DNA of 64,000 bases, taken from assembly GCF_040807025.1 (NCBI RefSeq), contig NC_090942.1, positions 178,440,247-178,504,246 on the forward strand, written 5' to 3'. The position numbers and the translations under genes were made by a program. Origin of the DNA: Struthio camelus. Its lineage: Eukaryota > Chordata > Aves > Struthioniformes > Struthionidae. Of this stretch, positions 13,379-43,600 are shown piece after piece. Below the pieces are notes generated by a model. The model was not told the origin of the DNA. It ran no database searches and saw only the letters and a list, made by a program, of their open reading frames with translations. Within the stretch, counting starts at the first letter, position 1. The number at the start of each line of letters is the position of its first letter.

Positions 13379-16300
13379 CTTTCCCAAACAATTCCCAAAC
13401 ACAGTCCAAAAGCTGGCATGGGCCAGGGCAGCTCTCAATAGGCAGTTTTTATGGTGGGCGCGGAGGGTAGGAGAGATGAATCGTTCAGATGCATCCCTTT
13501 CCCTCTCCATCAGCCTCAGCGCCAGAGAACTGTTCTGGTCATGCTTAACTTACTACTATAGACACAGCTATGGCTTTTCAAAGTTAATGCTTATACAACT
13601 ATGCCATTGCGAGGAGAAGGCTAACTACACAACTTCCTGATATATACATATATATTTGCTTGCAGACTTATTTTATGCATTGCCTTGGCTCTAAGATTAG
13701 TTTATTTCCATTATGTGTTAAGGGTGTATTTTCAAGTAGTTATGCTTGATGCCAAGGACAAGGCACTTGGGGAAAATAATGATGTTTGTTCATTTTTCTA
13801 ATGCCCTGATGGCTTTAAGACCCCAAAATCTGAGAAGAATCAGGTATGAGCTTTCTGCAGTTACACTGAGCTCTGGAAAATGACTTAAATCAGGCGTCCG
13901 TCCAGGCGTGGGTCAGCCCACGCAGAACCACAGTTGTACAAATAGCATAAAGTAAATTTAGTTTTATCCGCAAATACTCCAGTCCCAGCTGTTTCTTCAG
14001 GTACGCTACGGTGCACCGGCCCATGCATGTCGTGGTAGTAGTGGCAGGCAATATTTGCATGACAGAAACAAGTTGAAGGCTGGTCATATGGTCATCATCT
14101 TTTCAGCTCAACAAACTTCAGTAAACACCCTGAGCACTGCCGCTCCCCACTGCAGCGACCGAGTAGCACTGAGAAGAAACAGCACAAGGTGCCTCTAAGG
14201 GACCATCACAAAACAGCAATACCAGTCACAGGCAAATTAAGGAACATCCACCAGCCACAATATGCAAGCTGAATAACGTAAATACACAAAATAATCTTAT
14301 AAAGAAGATAAAAGAGGAATATGTGGGTCCCCTGAGCCTAATTTTCCTGCAAACGGTACATGCCAGAAATAGCTGATACTCAGAACTCTGTCTTTTCAGG
14401 GTATGCTTCTTTAAGGTTACTGAAAAGTTCCTTTATTCAAGAAATTAGCTTAAATGTCCTAAGGCACAGTATGTACTCTGAAAATGCTCACATTTCATTT
14501 GATTGCTGTTGTTAATGTTTCAGAAATGAAGTAAGTTTTCCCCTGGGGACGTTTAGCCTGGCTTACCCATTTGTCTAAGAGTCTTCAAAGGAAGAATGAT
14601 TCTTAGTTCTAGTTTGATAACAGCACAGGAGAAAAACCAAATGCAGTGTTAGGAAACAACAATTTATTAATTTTTCGGGTAGGAGGGAAGCCACAGGTAA
14701 ATTCAGTAATGGCGTGCAAATATTTGTATAAAAAAGTGCAACTATTTCATTGTTTAGGTGAGAACAGTGAGAACAAAAAACAAGCCAAACTGATTACAAC
14801 TTCAGGCATATCTGAACTACTGCCTTCTCTTACCAGCATTTTGTGAATTGAAGCGTTCCTTTAACGGATCCGTTGGAGGTGGGCTGAGGAAGAAATTTTG
14901 GACTATGTCAGGGTCTCTTACCGACAGTCGGCTACAGAGCAAATGTTGTTTAAATCCTGCAAGAATTCTGGCATCTTCCACAGTAGAAATCACAAAAATT
15001 GTGCTCTTGGGAGATTGACATATTTGAACAAAACTGGAAAATAAACCTCTTAAAGATCAAATCTGGACCTAGCCCCAGGAGAGACTATGAATTAAAAGAC
15101 TGAAATCCAGAAATTTGTTGTAAAAACTCCCTGAGAGCAATACGCTCAGACTTCATGTCTTCTTTTGTGTCATACTTAAATACAGCAGTTTTCCAAATTA
15201 AATCAGATTTCACTAACTCATCTCAATCAGCTGAGGAAGTTCCTGACGTGTACAAGGTGCCCAGTGTCACCTGGCAATTCCCACCTGGTGTCAGCTCTGC
15301 ACCCATGATACCAAGTGCCAATGCTGTTCCTACAGACCCAGACCTCAAGACTGGCTCTGGTGCCAGCACCACCCGCAGAAACACATTTCTCAAGCCTTCC
15401 ACAGTCATCTGAGCTAGCAAAGCTGCACTCTGCTTATTCTCACTGCAGCAAAATATCAGGTCTGATCCCCCCAAGACGATTTAGCACCTGAGGTGGGGGT
15501 GTAATGTAAGCGTATAGTCCAGAAAACCTTTGTACTGCTAATGTTTAACCCTACAGGTTAAACTCCATAAGCTGATAAATTTATGCATTTAAAATTCCTT
15601 ATGGTCCTAAAGCTGTGCTTCTGCACGTATGCAGCAGAATCTCAGTCTTCAGGCTGTTAAGGACTCGGCTCACAATATACTTGTTCAGCACCCAGAAATT
15701 AAGTATTCCTCTGCCCAAATACTCTGAGGGTCTTATTGTCACAAGCACTGTTCCAGCTCACTTTCGGCATGTTTATAGGATTAGGCTCCCCACAAAATGC
15801 CATCACTTTTCTTTGCAAAGTCAATAGTTGGAAGGAATTTGGCAATGGTGCCCCTCTTTTATACAATAACTGATGAAGTAAAACAATCCTCCAGGGGCTT
15901 GGAAATACGATACCCGCTCCTGCTGAGCCTGAACACACCGAAAGCCAACATTTCCGACTTCCCAGGAGAAGAGCCGGGCCATGGGCTGTTCGGAGGTGCA
16001 GCAAGGACGCCACACGTTTGCTTTCCCTGCCCTCGAAGCTAGGTCGCCGAGCAGCAGAGAGCACAGGAGTCATGAGATTGGTAAGAGAGAGCCGAAGGGA
16101 GCATGACTCCGCAACCTCGCACTTAGGGTATTGACCCGGGAGCTCGGAGACTGGGATTCTGGTCCCTCTGAGGATGCCTATATCCTTTTTTTGGTCTAGT
16201 GATCCACCCCACTGGATTGGAAATAATGACAAACCACAATAACAATAGCCAGCTAAACAAAACAAGTATAAACAGAAACAACAACTGAGGCTGGGAAGAG

Positions 16301-17737
16301 AAATGGCCTTTGGGGATATTATTTAGAAGAGACTTCAGACTTTGATTTCCCAGGCAGAAAAGATGGCAAATCAGCCAATGTGACTCCTAAGTTCTTGAGA
16401 AACAGGCAAACCACATTTTCCTAAAGGTTCCTGTAGCTGAAGCCATTGAAATGACTCTACTACAGCAAAACAGAGTGAGGCAGGAAAATGGGAAGGTCAG
16501 CACAAAAAGCAGGGCTGAAAAGCCATGACTCCACGCCGAACAGCTGAACATTTTTGAGTTGCTGCCTCAGAAGTATGAGAATCCCCCTTGGCATCACATG
16601 CCTTTGATCAGTCCCATGGGAAAGAAAAGACTCTCATTCGTTTTCTGAGACCCGCACTGGAAGAGATTGCACTGCGTGCAAATGTCATTGTGCACACAGT
16701 TATAGTGTGGCCTATATATTGACACAAGCACTGTACATAAAGAAAAAAGGAAGTTTGCCCCGGTTATATAGTACAACACAAGGATACTGGCAGAAAGCAA
16801 ACAAGCAGTGCTGCTATTCTTCATGCCACAAAGAGAACGAGCAGCAAGGAAGAGGTTTCTTTCCAGGTTCGTGTGACACTGTGTCGCTCCTCCACGGGCT
16901 TTTTACAGCTCTAGTCAGAAAAGAAAGTCACACAAGTGAAAATAGAAACAGAGAGAAATTTGTCTGAAACACAGGAGACCTGCTGTCCTTCCAGGTTATA
17001 TTTCCCAGGTCCCCAGTCAGTGCTCAGTACCCTACTTCTTCCTCCATCCCCTCCGTTGCACTTTGCCCTCTCTTCAAACAGTGACAGCAATCACCGCTTA
17101 CAGCTTGCGCTGGCACAACCGGCACAGGCTGCTGTGATGAGCAGCAGCCAGCCGAGGAGCGGTGCTGCAGGCAGAGGAGCCTGAGACTGATGGGCAGCAG
17201 AGGCCTGGGCAGAGAGCAGGAAGGAGAAGTGGTGCAAAAGGATGAGGAATCCTGCTTAGACAAGCTGCAACTGAAACAGCATTTCAGGATGCTGTCTACC
17301 ACCATAGGTTCTCCTGCAGAAATGGCTCATGTTCTTAGCTTGCCTAGTTGAAGTAGTTCTTTTTCGGCATGAATTGTTTCTGCAATACAATTCCCCTTTC
17401 CTCTCCTCACAGCTTGCTCCCTATCTCAGTTTCTCTCTTTAAGAAAGAGAGAAAAAAAAATTTAGAAGACATTAAAAGAAAGAAATTAGCTACTCTTTGG
17501 AAATAGAATTCCACTGTTGCATTTTTCTCCAGTATGCATAGCAGGGGAAAGAAAGCTTAAAATTTCCTCAGTTGTTTGGAAAATTGTTGAGGAAACATAG
17601 GAACATTCATTTTCTCCTCCCCCCCTCCACTCCTCCACTAACCTGTGGAACTCGCTGAGATAAAGCATTTTCCAAAGCAATGATTTCCCAAGATTCAGAT
17701 GTGAATTGAATGTTCAAATAGACAAACACACATACGC

Positions 17738-17779
17738 ACATATTCCACATATATTTCCATATATATTTATATATAAACA
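17738..17779. repeat. Short TA-rich microsatellite
   Basis: Imperfect CATATAT/TATATTT units next to a CA-rich start. Low complexity only. Confidence 0.7.
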
Positions 17780-20249
17780 GTAGCTATTTTTAAAAAGCAC
17801 AATAGCAAGATCAGAAAATCTTTGGGAACACTATACTTTCATTTCCCATAGATAGGGCTTTGCAGACTTTCATGCCTAGTCTGCCATAAGCCTCTCCAGT
17901 GGTCGAGCTCGAAACCCGAATCCTAAACAATAAACATTTGAGGTGATGCTAGAAACATAGCAGATGACAACAACCTGATGGTCAGTGTTGAAGAGAAAGA
18001 CACATAAGCAAACACAAACAAAGTATGCAAGTCTCTTTATTAAAAGCATACCCATTGGGCTGCTTCTGCTGCTTACGATGGCCAATAAATTCCCTCAGTC
18101 TTAATACACTTAAAGTGCCAGGATACATTATTCAGTACATGAGCAATTCACATTCTTTTCGATAATAGTCAGTTGTTGAGCTAGCCTGTCTTCCACAAAG
18201 GTCAACAGCAAAACTCCATTATCGCAGTTATATAGCACGGCAGAGCCTTGCGGCACCTTACAGAAGAGATTGAAACAAGGATCCCTTATAAGGAAGACCC
18301 CAAGATCGCCATGTGGACATGGAGGCAATTACGTGGAAGAACAGGCCTTAAACTCATACAGGAAGGAACTCAGCACCCAGGAAAGGGGACAACGATGTGT
18401 TCATGGTCACTAGAAAAGCCAGTTCACCAACTGGATATTCCCTCTTCACGTGGAATGATAATTTGAGTGCTGAATGAGAATTTGAGAGTTGCCTCAGTAT
18501 CCTGGGGAATTTTGCATTCAGCGGTTTAAATGAACCATGCGTCATCTATGGTGACACTACTTTTTCTTGCAGATTTTCAGATAAGCCATGACGTTGGACT
18601 GTTGCATTAATACCCTGCACTTGTCAGTAGAGAAAGCTTCTCTGTCTTTAGTTTTATAACGTACATAGGTCTACCGTGTGCATTTCTGTTTATATTAGGT
18701 TACATGCTGCTGAAGTAGATGGGTCTAATTATGGCCTTTCATTCAGGATTAATATGAAGAAGCCATTAGGCGGGCTTATGCAACCAAGTAGCTGCGCAAC
18801 AGAAACATCTAAAGCAAGTATGAGGCAACGCAGGAGGCCGAACCATGCAATCAATGGCTTCTCATTGTGAAAAAAATGGGAAACAGAAACTAGAACCGAC
18901 TTCATCAACAAACTTAAGACAAAACACAGGGTGAGAGAAGATTCACTGCAAAGGACCAAAACCAGCTACTAAAGCTACCACTAGTCCCATCCCAAACCCA
19001 ATGAGTCATTGGGGGCTGAGCGAAACAGTCTTAGCCCTCTGAACACCCTGGCACACTGCTGTTAATAACTTTATCCTGCATTCAGGAAAATAAGCTCTGG
19101 TAACCCTCTTTTACAATGACAGCACATAAATGGTTACTGAATTCTTTAGCAATTTCCCTTCCTCACAGAAACACTCCAAAGAACTGCACTTTTCCTAACT
19201 GCTGAATCAAAAGGGGGATAATGCTATAGTAATGCTTTTAGGAATTATTATTCCACATTCTCCAAAACATCTCTGTCTGTGGTTGTACAGAGTTAAGTTA
19301 GATGCAGGCAAATTTTCTTGGTAATTAACTAGGACTTTGTTGACTTTATTAACGTTATCTTAGGTACTTTCTGAAAGGAGTGAGTAGATGATGTGTGGAA
19401 CCGGTTTTATGTGATGTGGAAGGGCATAATTAAGATAGAAAAATCAATTAAAAAAGCATAATGAAGGTACTGAAAAATTTATGAAAGGATTCAGGAGACA
19501 GAGTTTACATTTTTACATTTGCGAAAATTTAGAATAAATTGGCAGTTGATTTTTTAAAATTTGTTCATAAGTTGAAGTAGCAAATGAGAATTAAAATGAA
19601 ATGTTCATTGGTTGTAACTTTATTTTAAAAAAAAAAAAAACTGTGTGCCTGCTCTCTTTAAGCTTGGAGGAAAGGGTGAGGACACAGATGTAAGCCCAGA
19701 TCTGAGAGTACATACTAGCTTGAATTTTTAAATTGAACTATACTTCTGTCTTCTGAGGGATGAATGCTGAAATGCTGTGCAGGGCACTGTACACTGCTTC
19801 TACAGGACCTTTTTGTTTTAATAGGACTTGACAGAGAAATGTTTTGGGTGAGGGGGAAATTCTGCTGGGCAACAGTGTAGTTAGGTGCAAATAGCTTTTA
19901 TCCACTTTGAAGGTGGGAGAGAGCTTGTGCAATTCTTGTATGCACCCCATGTATCTTTTATTTACTATTGCACTACTGTGGATGGCCTATTGCAATCGTT
20001 TCCAGATTACCACATACTTCGTTTAATGTTCTGATGGCAGAAAAGCACCATAAAGTAATACCTACCACTTTGCATTTATTATTTCCATCAGGGCAGGATG
20101 CAGAAGTGCTAGGTACTTTCCAAGGAGGCAACTCCTGCTATGAAGAGCATACATTCTTAGCTTAATATTGCTATGATTTCCAGCTCATAATACAAAAACA
20201 TACATTGTCAAGAGCCACAGAGAGCACACACACACATTAGGCACTTTGT

Positions 20250-20255
20250 TTTATT
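20250..20255 (-). promoter_or_regulatory. KLF5: Distal KLF5 poly(A) signal AATAAA
   Basis: The minus strand reads AATAAA here. It is followed 15-25 nt later by a TGTGTGTGTG run (plus-strand CA repeat at 20226-20236), which fits a GU-rich downstream element. Cleavage would fall near 20235-20242. Confidence 0.6.
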
Positions 20256-20455
20256 TTGCAAAAAAAAAAAAGTCTTTTATATATAAACCATTTCATTCTC
20301 TCTCAAAACATTCTACAACTATACAGCTGTTTGCTCCATCATTTGCATAGGAAATACCACAATACAAAAATAAGGTAGGGGGAGGCAAAAGAAGCAAAAC
20401 AGTAACCAATTTATGCATGTGTTTCCATGTATAAACATTTGAAGCCTTACAAAAT

Positions 20456-20483
20456 TATTTACATCATTTGTCAACTATTTACA
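20456..20483 (-). promoter_or_regulatory. Paired Pumilio-type elements (UGUAAAUA x2)
   Basis: Two identical UGUAAAUA matches sit at 20476-20483 and 20456-20463, exactly 20 nt apart, about 200 nt upstream of the distal poly(A) signal. In AT-rich DNA single matches are common; the pairing and the third copy upstream raise the interest. Confidence 0.4.
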
Positions 20484-21317
20484 TTAAGAGCAACATTACT
20501 AACTATAACAAACAAAACTATAATTTATCAAGTATATGTAAAATTGTCTTAAAAAAAGAGTCTATTGTATACCACAAATAAATAAAGACAAACAATAGTT
20601 TTAACAAAGCTAGGTTTTCCTGCAAGACCCCTTTTTTGGTATTTTGATTGTTAATCTACCCTTTGGTTGACAGCTTAATATTACGGCTTAGGAACTCCAG
20701 ACACTTACTAGGTTTGTTTGGTTTTCTCCTGTTGCCTGGCCAAGTCCTACACAGTATAACCTCATCTTTGGCCCTTCAATTACTATTTTGAAGTGGAACA
20801 CTGTGGATCAAAATCATCGCTAGCATAAAAGGGCACCACTTCAATGAGTTCAGCGGAGTTTCAGCTACTTATGTCAGCAGTACATTTTGCCCTGTGTCAA
20901 TCTGAACAGTGGATTAACTAAACTGCACTGTAATATTAAATAAAATTACTGTATCTTTTACCTTCTAGTAAATTACATGCAATATCCACATGAAACTAGC
21001 TCATACTGGTGCTGAACCAGCTTAACATGTCCGTATATGAAAATTGCATCCTAAATCCTTCTTTTTAAAGTGATACTAAGTTTAGCTTATAGTAAGAGGT
21101 TTAACATTGTGAATATTGTAACTATCCCCATTATTTAAGCTTCCAACGTTTACTTTACAGTTCATTCTAAATGTTTTGTTTTTTTAAGCAATTTGAAAAC
21201 AAAATCCTGCTTTGAATATTCAGTGCACACCGTTTATGTTAACAGGTACAAAACATCTGAATGCTTAGCTCATTTTTCTTAAGAAAAATAAAGCTAAGTT
21301 GGTACTGTTTTGAGAGG

Positions 21318-21342
21318 TATTTAAATAAATTTATTTGTAAAT
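21318..21342 (-). promoter_or_regulatory. AU-rich element with overlapping AATAAA
   Basis: The transcript carries several AUUUA pentamers, including UUAUUUAA, over about 25 nt. An AATAAA (21330-21335) lies inside it. It could act as a stability element or as a proximal poly(A) signal. Confidence 0.35.
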
Positions 21343-21427
21343 GTGCCGTGTTATCAAATGTAAAACAACTGCTTTTTTCAGATGATTTTTAGAAAACTTT
21401 GTATTAAACCTAAAAAGCTGATCTGCT

Positions 21428-21435
21428 TATTTACA
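21428..21435 (-). promoter_or_regulatory. Pumilio-type element 1 (UGUAAAUA)
   Basis: The transcript reads UGUAAAUA, a match to the Pumilio consensus UGUANAUA, in the middle of the KLF5 3' UTR. Confidence 0.4.
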
Positions 21436-21863
21436 AAATCTTTGTCATAGCAAACATGCAACATAGAGAACAAAATGTTTTGTTCTATGGCTGCTTATGA
21501 ATTTTTCTATGCATTTTATCTCCACAGAACGACTTAACATTTAAAAAAAACCGCAAGTACTAAATACGTCCAGTAAAAACCTGACGGGTTACAATTCATG
21601 GCTTTTCCACTGCGTTCATTCACCTGCAGCCTCTCATTAACTCATTTACTAAACATTGTCACAATAATGACAGTGCTTTGGTCAAAACACCGCAAGAGAA
21701 AAAAATGTAGGATGCTGCAATGTGTCAAGACATAATACTTGTAAAGAGATGAAACCTGCTGACTAAAGCCATATACACCATGAGAGCAAACAAACAACTG
21801 AACACTCTGGTATTGTAATACAGTGTCTTCCCTTTCTCTGCATAAATATACAAAATATACATT

Positions 21864-21870
21864 TCCAGTT
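21864..21870 (-). promoter_or_regulatory. miR-145 seed match in KLF5 3' UTR
   Basis: The minus-strand transcript reads AACTGGA, complementary to bases 2-8 of miR-145-5p, about 120 nt after the stop codon. KLF5 is an established miR-145 target in mammalian vascular smooth muscle, so the site is plausible. The match itself is only seven bases. Confidence 0.5.
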
Positions 21871-21991
21871 TCTTTTGAGATTTATTTTAAATGGATAATC
21901 CATAGTCAAAAATTAAACTAATTTTAGTTGTGTGTTGAGAGTCAATAGGAAATTGCATAGATACAAAACTGCCTCAATGACAAGTCCAGCT

Positions 21992-39945
<17,954 letters not shown>

Positions 39946-40058
39946 GAGGCAGGCTGGCTGCCCGGGTGCGCACGGACTCGCTGCCCGCCCTCGCTGCGCC
40001 GCCCTGACACGGCGGGGACTGGCCGGCGGCGGGGCTCCGGGTGGCAAGTGCGCGGCGC

Positions 40059-40154
40059 TCACTCCCCGCGAGCCCCGGCCCACGAGCGCATCCACTCCGG
40101 TGTCCTCAGTGCCGCCGCCTGTACCTGGCCGAGGGTATCTATCCTCTGACACAT
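40059..40154 (-). CDS. Possible upstream ORF in KLF5 5' leader
   Basis: An ATG at 40154 opens a 31-codon frame ending in TGA at 40059, about 110 nt before the KLF5 start and out of frame with it. It would count as a uORF only if transcription starts to the right of 40154. No domain is expected. It may equally be chance. Confidence 0.25.
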   Translation of the reverse strand: MCQRIDTLGQVQAAALRTPEWMRSWAGARGE

Positions 40155-40690
40155 GCCCGCCTCTATTTCACCCTACCCCACCCCCCGACCTCCCTCTCCA
40201 CCCCCCCACCCCCCCCCGGCCCGCGCACCCCACCCAGCCCGGGGAAAGGGGCCGGCCCTGCGGGCTGCCCTCCCTATGGGGAGCGCGGCGGGCTCCTCCC
40301 CGCGGCGCGCTGGCCACGGGCGGTGCAGCACGGCGCGGCGGGGCGGGGGGGGCGGCGCGGAGCGGCCGTTGGGCGCGCGAGGCGGGCTGGACGGCGGTGC
40401 GCGCGCGAGGCGGCCGTTGGAGACGGCTGAGGGGAGACCCGTGCCGGGTTGTTCCTGACAGCGGCGTGAAGCGGTGACTCGAGCACCTCGGGGGAAAGCA
40501 GCGTTACCCGGCGGAGCGGGCAGAGTGTCTGGTCGTTATTCTGAAACGTCAGGAGTCCCGCCTGGATCTGGCGCTTTACAAACCCGGATAATTTTTATTG
40601 GGGTTATTTGTTTCTAAGGCGGGCAGGGGGCATGCCGCGCGGTGCGGGTGGCAAAGTGGGAGATGGCTTTCAACACGCGCGGTTTAAGCA

Positions 40691-43600
40691 GTCTGGCGAG
40701 GCCCCTTTCAATATCTTAATATTATTTATAGTCTTTTAAAGAAGCGTTTCTGAAGTAGACATTTTTAAATAATCGTCTTTCATAGCTTTCATCTTCAAAA
40801 GGTTTTAAAACTAGTCACTCAAATTTTATTATTTTTTGTCCTGAAGGCAATTCGTACTCAAAACCTCCTGCTAATAAATTTCATTATTACAATATACATC
40901 TCCACTATGTTACTGTGAAAATGCTAATATAAAAATAGATCCGGGGAGAAGGACGAAGGGGAGAGGAAAAGAGATAGGGACAATTGTTTCGCTCACTTTT
41001 TTTTTTTTCCTCTGAGACGAGGCAAGTCTATTTACTTGTTTTTAGGTGTGGTTTCAACATAAAGCATATTTCATTGTAATCATCAGAGAGTGAGCTAAGT
41101 TCCCTCATATTTAAGTAAAGGTGGGACGCTGCCTTTCTATACAAGATTTCATCAATCACGGTTTCATCCAGGTTTCATGTGAGGCAAGTACAAGGCAAGA
41201 TTTGTATGAGACAAGTACAGCCCACAAGTGGAGCCTAGAAGAAAAAAAAAGTTTCCTCCTTTCATCTTGCGTGCCAGCCCTGGACTCTCGGTTTGTATAC
41301 AGGGAATCTGTGAATTTGCAGAGATGTGAGCAGCCTTTCCCTCTCCACGTTTCTGCCTTGTTATTTCAGACAAGACTTTTTTTAAACGTAAAAAGTATTT
41401 CTTTGGTCAGCTTTTCAGTCCCCTCCTATTTGTCTTGAGGTCCGTGGCAAGTGGGATGTTTCGGAGTCTGAACACAGAAAGCTAATTGCAGAACCAGGAA
41501 AGAGTTTAGCATAACATTTCTTTACACCAACTGTCTGTTTAGCAATATGTAGCCACTTGATGCTTCTTATTACCAAGGTAGATCCGGCTACTCCCTTTAG
41601 CGTAGCATTTAAAGTAATGCAGACTAATTTCAATCTAACACATATTCAGATTCATACGATATATAACTTTTGTATCCCTTTTGTATCCTTTTTTCCAAAG
41701 ACTCCTCACTATTAATTCTTTTTTTCCATTCCAGCTTAAAACCAGGTGTGTTAACAAACGGATTTTAAAACCTTGTTTTGTTTTACTGTCTGAAGGCGCT
41801 TCATGTAACCGTGTTTAAACCCATCTAGACGTCAAACTATGATTGTGACCCTCTGAAATGACAAATTTGATATACAGTGCTCTCTTAAGAGCTTTAAAAA
41901 TGCAAAACTAATAATATTGTTCTATGCTACCCAGAAATTAATTCATCTGTAATTGTCCTAGAAGTCCAGAAGGAATATAGGGCTAGGCAGCATCTCATGC
42001 AGCACACATATAAGTAACTTTCGGACATTCATGTAAATTGTATGGCTGTACTAATTTCTGAGACTTGCATACTTTAATTATATGCTTTACCTCCATCTGA
42101 TTAAATTAATGATAAACAGATACTTTCAGAATTGTTTTTTTGTTTTGCTTTTGTTTTATATATGTACATTTAAAAAGGGCCTGCTCTGGCAAACACTTTG
42201 GCAGCTTAATTAGAATAGTATCACTGAGTAAAGCTCTGTATATACTTAACATTTTCAGAAGCGGCTTTGCATGCATTTAATTTTTTTGAAAGGACATAAT
42301 TAAATCTGAACTGCAAGTAAACAAATGCAGTCCCTTCTCCATGTTTTTGTGCTAATCATGCGCCCAGTGCTAACAGTCTTTAGTCAAGCAGTGGTCAATG
42401 GAAGATTACTAAAGAATATAGTATTTTTAAAGGGTACTTTTTATTTTAGCATTTCTATTGTCACTAACACTTAACCAGACAGGTCAGGTTAACTCTTGTT
42501 CCTACTCAGATTCACTGTTTTATTTGACCTGCACAGTGCTGCACTATTTACATTACAGATAGTCTAAAAGAATGTTGAGATAAGTGAAAAATTATTTGGT
42601 ATCATGCTTTAATAATTCTCATTCTTATTAGATTTTAGGCTTTTTTTTTTAACAATTTGAAAATTAGAAATAAACTGCTAACTAAGAGCATCTCCTAAAT
42701 TAACGTTTAATTAAAACAGGAGTTCATAATTGATCATCAGAAAAATATAAGCTTACATTTATAATCCTTTTACAATTCCATTTCTTCACTGCTTTTGCAG
42801 GCAGAGTTAGAAGTAAGTTTATATTTTAATAGACAGATTTGCAGCAGAAAAGCCAAATGAATTATTTAAAACCCAGCATAGTTCTGTTTATGTAAATATA
42901 AATTTCGGCAGAAGCATTCAGGAATTACTGTAAGTGATCGTTCTTCTGTAACGCGACTCTGAGCATCTTAGAGAACTGTTGCATTATATATATGTTATAA
43001 TATGCAATATGTAGAATATATGATATATAAGATATATGTAAGAAACATATATATGTGAATATATTATAGAATATAATAGATAAAAGCATAAAGATTATTG
43101 TCCCACCAAGCAAAAAAAGGAAATAAAACGCTTACTGGTTGGTACCTACAGCTGAATATATGAAGAGCACCTTGCAATGTATTTAGTTACTGATGAGAAA
43201 AAGGCAATACTCTGCACTTGAAAGAGCATTACCAGGTTTAATAAAAAGGGTTAAATTTTCTGAAACTATTTAAATGCTCCAGGTTCAGAGTGGGCAAGGA
43301 TCCAGACATTCTGAATGAATGTAGACTCAATTACTTTGAACTCTCTTGTTCTTTGCATTCCTCTTCGCTTAGTAGTGCTATACCCATTAGGGAAGACAGG
43401 AGAAAACAAGAACAAATGTCAAGTTCCAGGCAGTTGGAAGCTTGGCAGTGGCGTATCACTGCACTGCCTTGTGGGGAGAATGGTTGGGAGCAAAAGAGTT
43501 CAGAATGGGTGGAATGGGGGAGGAGAAGTAGACAGGCCCTCTTTTTTTCCTAATTCACAGGTTACACAAGATGTAACTTGAGGGAAGACCGGGCATTGTC

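Larger units (their letters stand above)
9216..20239. other. Non-coding DNA 3' of KLF5
   Basis: Apart from the microsatellites and MIR-like remnants listed separately, I recognise nothing. There are poly-A runs near 9970 and 19627. Open frames such as 15699-16265 (minus, 188 codons) have no domain and look like chance. Confidence 0.6.
20240..21991 (-). other. KLF5: KLF5 3' untranslated region
   Basis: About 1.75 kb of AT-rich sequence runs from the stop codon to a well-formed distal poly(A) signal at 20250-20255. It contains a miR-145 seed match, three Pumilio-type motifs, an AU-rich patch (21318-21342) and possible proximal poly(A) signals at 21881-21886 and 21330-21335. The left end is inferred from the AATAAA and the downstream GU-rich run. 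Further AATAAA motifs lie beyond it (near 20078 and 19960), so a longer form is possible. Confidence 0.7.

Noticed and set aside
15699-16265. 188-codon minus frame
   Set aside because: No domain or similarity recognised. Open frames of this length occur by chance in a 64-kb window read in six frames.
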